From Folioceros fuciformis (taxonomy: Eukaryota > Anthocerotophyta > Anthocerotopsida > Anthocerotales), in the NCBI GenBank assembly GCA_049999805.1, contig JBNGIO010005931.1:161322-184329 (forward strand): 23,008 nucleotides of DNA, written 5' to 3'. A program made the position numbers and the translations under genes. Shown here in pieces: positions 18,410 through 23,008 of the stretch. Within the stretch, counting starts at the first letter, position 1. The number at the start of each line of letters is the position of its first letter. The notes beneath the pieces were generated by a model. That model saw nothing but the letters and a program-made list of their open reading frames with translations. It made no database searches and was not told the origin of the DNA.

Positions 18410-19391
18410 ATGGATGCTGCAGATTTTGCAGTTGGTTGCCGTTTAGCTATTAAGACCACCATTGGAGAGGACATCGAGGGGCAGGTCCTGACCTTTGACA
18501 AATTGTCCAGCATTGTGGTACTTCATATCCTCAGGTCTTCTTTGCGTGGTGCTTTCGCACTTTGTTTAGGTCCAACGGTTGGCTGTAGAGCGGGGCCACA
18601 GAATTGCATTGTAGCTGTCCGCCTAGCCATGTTGTGGATGATAGTCTGCGAACGTCCGCCCTTGACGTGAAAGAGTGCACAAGAAATCGGCAGTGGCGGT
18701 TCCAGACGCAACTTGCGTTTTCTGAAGACAGATTTCATCAAGGATTCCACGGTCCTGGGACAAGTTGATGAACCCTTCGACTTGACGAACTCTTTCCTCG
18801 ACATAAATAGTCTGCGAATTCGAGAGGAGAATGCTTTAAGGTTAGGTCAGTCAGACATCGTCTCGAGTTGTTTTTGTTTTGAGCACTCGCACCCTGTTCT
18901 TAACTTGCTTTTCTTGTACATACTACATCTGCCGAACTTGCAGACAAGCTGAATTAGAGACAGAGAGGATAGGGGTTGGAGTGTCACATGAGGCTCAAGA
19001 CATATTTGATGAGCTATCCAAAACGTAAGTGGAACTGGCGTTGCATGTGACAATGTTCATACTTCCGTCTTATCTGCCTCAATTGTGATTGTGATGGATG
19101 TTGATCACGAACAGCCTTCCGGTGAAGTGGGAGAAGACGACGATCATTGTGTTGGATGAGGTGCGGGTTAGCAACCCTTACTCTGCGGAATGCGTTACCG
19201 GCGGTTCTCAAAACGCCAACGAGTATGTAAGGAAAATGGTCAGTCATTTTTGCTATGAGGTTATCCCCGGCAGTGATGGCTTTGTTATTGTTCGCCGAGG
19301 GTTTATGTTACGTGAAGCTAATGCAAGTTGGTGGGTGACAACACTACAGGTTGATGGAATTTGGATGAGATTACAGTCGCGGGGGGGATAG
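18410..19391 (+). CDS. LSM12: LSM12 homologue, 5 exons
   Basis: Predicted 173 aa. Exons: 18410-18517, 18674-18840, 18944-19024, 19115-19238 and 19350-19391 (TAG), all with GT-AG introns. Residues 1-36 carry the start of the Lsm-like fold (FAVGCRLAIKTTIGEDIEGQ, VLTFDK); exon 2 gives RRNLRFLKTDFIKDSTVLGQ and LDINSLRIREENAL; exon 3 gives ERIGVGVSHEAQDIFDELSK; exon 4 gives LPVKWEKTTIIVLDEVRVSN and PYSAECVTGG, the C-terminal anticodon-binding-like domain of LSM12; exon 5 ends RLQSRGG. LSM12 proteins bind RNA-associated complexes (ataxin-2 and poly(A)-binding protein in other eukaryotes); in plants the role is poorly known. The exon 1/2 junction is uncertain: AG/GTCTTC at 18535 joined to 18676 is an alternative giving 178 aa. 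No damage is visible, so the gene is probably functional. Confidence 0.92.
19239..19349 (+). other. Stop-free 111-nt last intron of LSM12
   Basis: Bounded by ATG/GTCAGT and CTACAG/GTTG, it is 37 codons long and has no stop in frame. If retained, the protein would gain 37 residues before the same C-terminus. The donor GTCAGT is weaker than that of the preceding intron (GTAAGT), so partial retention is plausible. Confidence 0.7.
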
Positions 19392-19907
19392 AGCATGGGT
19401 GGGTAGCAGTGTGTGAGTCATCCCTGAGTCTTGAATGGAGCAAGCTCAACAGAAATTCTAATCACCGAGTGCTCAGCTTCGCTGGGCATGAAATTTGAGG
19501 TTTACTGTTGGGAGTTTTCGCGAAGGGCTTTCACAGCGAAGAGTAGCGCGATCACGAAATGCGGACAACGCATTCTGACTAGACTAAGAAGCTTCGATCG
19601 CTTCGCAGCTGGTCAACGGCCAGATTCACCCGCTGGACGGTAGAGTTAGTACTTTTGCGGACAGATCGTTTCTTCTGTGTACAAGTGTGTACACGTAAGT
19701 GTTCTGCGTCGGGGCACAAGCAGTAACTTGCAAGTCATTTTCGCAGTTGGTACCGTGCAAGCGGGGCGAATGGCCGAAGCTGAGCAAACATTTGCCGTAG
19801 CTGAAACACTCCAAGGAACGCGGTGCCCATACCTTTGCCACCTCCAGGGGAATGGGGTGGCCATAGCAGTAACACCTGTAAGCAATGGGGTGGGACACGC
19901 AGTTATC
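19392..19907. other. 3' flank of LSM12, no further gene seen
   Basis: Short ORFs on both strands overlap and show no domain. A 7-bp hairpin, GTGTACA-AGTG-TGTACAC, lies at 19677-19694. The 3' UTR of LSM12 starts at 19392, but no clear poly(A) signal was found. Confidence 0.45.
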
Positions 19908-20129
19908 AAGCAACGGCGTGGGATACGCAGTCAGAGGCGGCGACCAAGCTCCATGCCTCCGAGGTAAGCAAGAACAGCGTTAAGGAACGGCGTGGGACAC
20001 GCAGTCAGAGGCGGCGACCACGCTCCATGCCTCCGAGGTAAACAAGAACAGCGTTAAGCAACGGCGTGGGACACGCAGTCAGAACCGACGACCGAGCTCC
20101 AGGCCTCCGAGGTAAACAAGAAGAGCGTT
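19908..20129. repeat. Three 74-bp tandem repeats with internal hairpin
   Basis: Units 19908-19981, 19982-20055 and 20056-20129 each start AAGCAACGGCGTGGG or AAGGAACGGCGTGGG and end in AAGA(A/G)(C/G)AGCGTT-like sequence; a partial, diverged unit precedes them (19880-19906). Each unit carries GCGTG-GGA-CACGC, a 5-bp stem with 3-base loop; unit 1 has TACGC, one mismatch or G-U pair. The period is not a multiple of three, so it is not a protein repeat. Confidence 0.93.
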
Positions 20130-20928
20130 AGGCGTCCGAGGCAAAGAAGACCAGCACTAGGCTTCGAATAACCCGTCGACAGCAAGGCCAACCAGCAAAA
20201 GGTCACTCGGCGAAAGCTCGGCCAAGCATTCACGAGCCCGGTGACAACAAGGCTAGTAGTAGACCTCCAAGTAGTTCGCCGAGTATGACCATTCTCACAA
20301 AGGAGTTAGAAAAAGAGAGGATTATGGATATTGAAAAAATCAAAACGAAATATTCTATATGCAGATTATGAATAAGGTAATGTGAAGAGAAAAACTGGAG
20401 TCCCCCATAGCAACCGTGGTCTCGAGTTCAATTTGTGGAGAACATATATGACGACACTTTGTGAGAGTTGGAGACTATCTTTTCGAAAGTATCTAAAGAT
20501 ATTTTGAGAGAATTGCAAACTCATCTCTTCAAAGGGACCTGAATGATTGGCAAGTCCATCATTAGTAGGAGCATCATTACTTAGCATGGAACCCCCAGCA
20601 TGACATGTTGTTGTGGAGTAAGCTTGGCCGAGCTTTTGCAGAACAGCTCCTTAATACATGAGCATGTTGTCCCTGCATCACCCATTAAAAGGTAAATGTC
20701 ATTACCATCAAAAGGAGAGAGTCACCTAAGTCTATGAGGGAAAGAAAGCAATAGCGTATTAGGAGAGCAAGAGCGAATTTGGAGCAACCTGCTAGATTAC
20801 CATCTACCTTCTTTTTCTCTAGGTGATCCTCCTAGAAGGATAGTTGGAGTCTACCCCTCCTTCAAGGAGGTAGATTGTTTTGTGATAGATATAGTGAATA
20901 GTCAGCACCAAAGTTCAAGATTGAAGTA
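20130..20928. other. No gene seen; possible leader of the gypsy-like element
   Basis: The segment holds a weak continuation of the repeat vocabulary (GCGTCCGAGGCAAAGAAG at 20132) and then AT-rich sequence before the Gag start at 20929. No LTR boundary or primer-binding site was recognised. Confidence 0.4.
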
Positions 20929-22208
20929 ATGTCGTCAAGAAGTTCAAATATGAAGTATGTAGACATGTCCACTGTGCTAGCATTCTATGGGATGCTTGTA
21001 GAGGATCGAGACGAGCACTTAATTAGTTTCAAGCACATGCTGAGGTCTAGAGTCATGAGGATTGAAAAAAAGTACTTGAAGTATTTTCCCTCATCACTGA
21101 GGAGCAGGGCTGAGACTTGGTTTGAGTGCCTAAAGGATGCTGACCAATTGGATTGGCCTAGACTTTGTTGCGCATTCTTGGAAAAATTTGGCAGCCCTCC
21201 TTCCACAAGGACTGCCACAATCAACTCCTTAAGTTGTACCAAGAGAGGGATGAGAGCATCGCTAAGTACATTGATAGGACCAGGATCCTTGCTAAAAAGT
21301 TGGGTTATGCAAACGAAGGTGAGCAGAGAAAGGAGGTGAAGTTCTCCTTCCTAGGGGGATTGTTACATGAGTACATCAACCAAAAGATGGAAGCTAATGA
21401 CATCAGTTTTGAAAAAGCCATGGATATGACCTTGGAGCGTAGACTTCGTAGGTGGGGTGATCATTGGCACCACAAGAGCAAGTCTAGCCATATCCCTTCC
21501 ACGTCACCACTTCATGCACCAGCCAAACACAAAGAGAAGGTTAGTGCACCCACTACTATAGTTAAGGGAGAAGTGTGAGATGGACCTACAATTGCCGAAT
21601 TATTTCAAGAACTTGTTAGCCTTCATGCCATGATGGCGGAGATGAAAGCTGAAAAGAAGGAGAACTAGAGCATTGGGCCTTGCAAGAAGTGTGGGAGTGA
21701 TGAGCACACCACAAGATACTAAGTTAAGGGTGCCTGTACAAAGTGTAGAGAGGTTGGACACACTAATTGGCGTTGTCCCAAGTACCCTCAACTTAGTGGC
21801 AGTGGTAGAAAGGGGCCCCTTCAGCATAGCAAGCCATACAATCAACTCACCATCCATGAAGGAAGAGCAAGAGATGTAGAGGACGAGCTAGTGCATAGAG
21901 TCTTCTTTGAATATCCACGACAATTAGCTTGCATGCCAAGCACAACCCCTTATGCTACCGTTGCTGCGTTGGATGATGCCAAGAAGTTCAATGAAGTAGA
22001 GCCGAAAGATGAAGAGCCTGAGACCTCTCGAAGAACCAAGATGCAAAAGAAGGAGGTTGATACTGGGGTCCCTAAGGAGGTGATGAAGGAAGTTGAGAAC
22101 ATCGTTGTCAAGCCAAAGCGAAGGAAGAAGAAAGGCCCCACATTGCCTCCCATCGCCAAGAACACACTTCGCTACTCACTGTCGAGGATATCATTGATTG
22201 TCAAGTGA
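20929..22208 (+). pseudogene. Ty3/gypsy-type Gag, broken, no pol following
   Basis: The ATG at 20929 opens a frame with the typical retrotransposon Gag core (YFPSSLRSRAETWFECL, LCCAFLEKFG). The frame shifts near 21200 and continues as KLYQERDESIAKYIDRTR, LGYANEGEQRKEVKFSFLGG and KAMDMTLERRLRRW. In-frame stops are at 21576-21578 (TGA), 21666-21668 (TAG) and 21720-21722 (TAA). Two zinc knuckles follow: the first (CKKCGSDEHTTRY) lacks its last Cys because the stop sits there; the second (CTKCREVGHTNWRC) is a perfect CX2CX4HX4C. A Lys/Glu-rich linker ends near 22190, after which another frame resembles the segment before a protease (LLTVEDIIDCQVK). No protease, reverse transcriptase or integrase is seen in the remaining 0.8 kb, so the element is truncated, or its pol lies beyond an unseen insertion. 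Confidence 0.85.
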
Positions 22209-22289
22209 AAATGACTTTTCAACAGTTATTTGGAATCATTCTTGCAATACAATGGGAAATGACAGTTGTCGTGCTGTGCCACTAAACAT

Positions 22290-23008
22290 CGCACTCATGC
22301 ATGGTACATTAGTTAATAATACTCACACCACACCACATTACACACAAATTAAACACTGCCTGATGGTGCTACAGCTCTATAAGAGTGAAGCGTTTGCTTC
22401 CTTCACACACCACAAAATCTCCTCCACCTGCATCCACACTTCTTAGAGCTATAACTTGGCTTCTCAAATCCTCGATTGGGTCACATGATCTTGCACACTA
22501 CGCACATGCACACCTCAACAGGATTTCCAACAAGAGAATGCTCCCTCAAGAGAAAGCCTATTCCCAAAAAGCAAGAGAATACAAGCTTACAGCTACAGCG
22601 GACACCGCTAAGATAGGCTTTTATGCTTGCTACCTCAGACCTGCTGCAACCCTAAACCCAACCACATCCACACATCTAGTTGTGTGTCTATCTAGTTGAC
22701 TTTATATTATATTTTCTAATAATCTTCACTAAATAATTATTAATTACCACTAATACCATTTATTAGCATCACTTAATTATTAACCATTTAGTATTTGCAT
22801 GCATCTAAGCGACAGCACACAATCATGCTTGACATGGGATTGGGTTGGGCACTACGGATTTCAGGAGCCCAAGATGTTGATGAGCTAGGTGCGCTATAGA
22901 CTATAGACTAGGGGAAGTGTGCTGCAGAAATCTTCCGGCCAGATTACAAAAGATTGGGACATCCTGCCCTAGCGATTCCAGCCTCCTGTCCACCTGCCGG
23001 CATTGTTC
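22290..23008. other. No gene supported; AT-rich segment
   Basis: Only short ORFs without domains occur. 22695-22800 is strongly AT-rich (many TAAT/ATTA runs). The last 200 bases return to average composition and contain a small direct duplication, CTATAGACTATAGACTAG (22896-22914). Confidence 0.5.

Noticed and set aside
1-23008. tRNA, rRNA or other structured RNA genes
   Set aside because: No cloverleaf or rRNA-like stretch was recognised by eye; only the tRNA-complementary primer-binding site was found. A covariance-model scan would be decisive.

Overview
The window is nuclear DNA of a green plant (land plant or close streptophyte relative). The evidence is a chloroplast-targeted protein gene with many short GT-AG introns, an LSM12 gene of plant type, a plant telo-box in their shared promoter, and a Ty1/copia element whose primer-binding site matches initiator-Met tRNA. 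The short introns (83-221 nt) and unfamiliar repeats would fit a non-seed plant, but the sequence does not settle the species.

Layout. 1-5400 (minus strand) is the 5' three quarters of a Ty1/copia retrotransposon: 186-bp LTR (5215-5400), primer-binding site, long leader with an extra ORF, then gag-protease-integrase-reverse transcriptase running off the left edge. It is dead: four in-frame stops and one frameshift. It inserted into an older minus-strand reading frame (5401-6042 and upstream) that has a weak methyltransferase-like motif; that ORF now ends on a stop codon supplied by the LTR. 6163-8280 is mostly featureless, with one convincing TATA box followed by a perfect hairpin (7344-7430). 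8283-10245 (plus) and 12316-14154 (minus) are two decayed, convergent, coiled-coil-rich reading frames that look like mobile-element proteins of unrecognised families, separated by about 2 kb of repeat-scarred DNA. 14155-15600 is AT-rich DNA with several tandem duplications, including a five-copy 31-bp minisatellite.

16184-19391 is the conserved island: two apparently intact housekeeping genes, head to head, with 219 bp between start codons. The minus-strand gene (10 exons, 277 aa) encodes a CPP1-like/DUF3353 J-like chloroplast membrane protein. The plus-strand gene (5 exons, 173 aa) encodes LSM12. I reconstructed both from conserved protein blocks and splice sites; the CPP1-like exon 1 donor and the LSM12 exon 1/2 junction are the uncertain points. 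Downstream of LSM12 lies a 74-bp tandem repeat (19908-20129).

20929-22208 is a broken Ty3/gypsy-type Gag with two zinc knuckles and no recognisable pol after it. The rest to 23008 shows no gene I can support.

The genes do not form a pathway: this is a small gene island in nested and decayed transposon DNA. No unmistakably new system is visible. The best leads are the methyltransferase-like ORF, the extra ORF in the copia leader, the two coiled-coil element proteins, and stop codons that fall mostly where a C-to-T change would destroy a glutamine codon.
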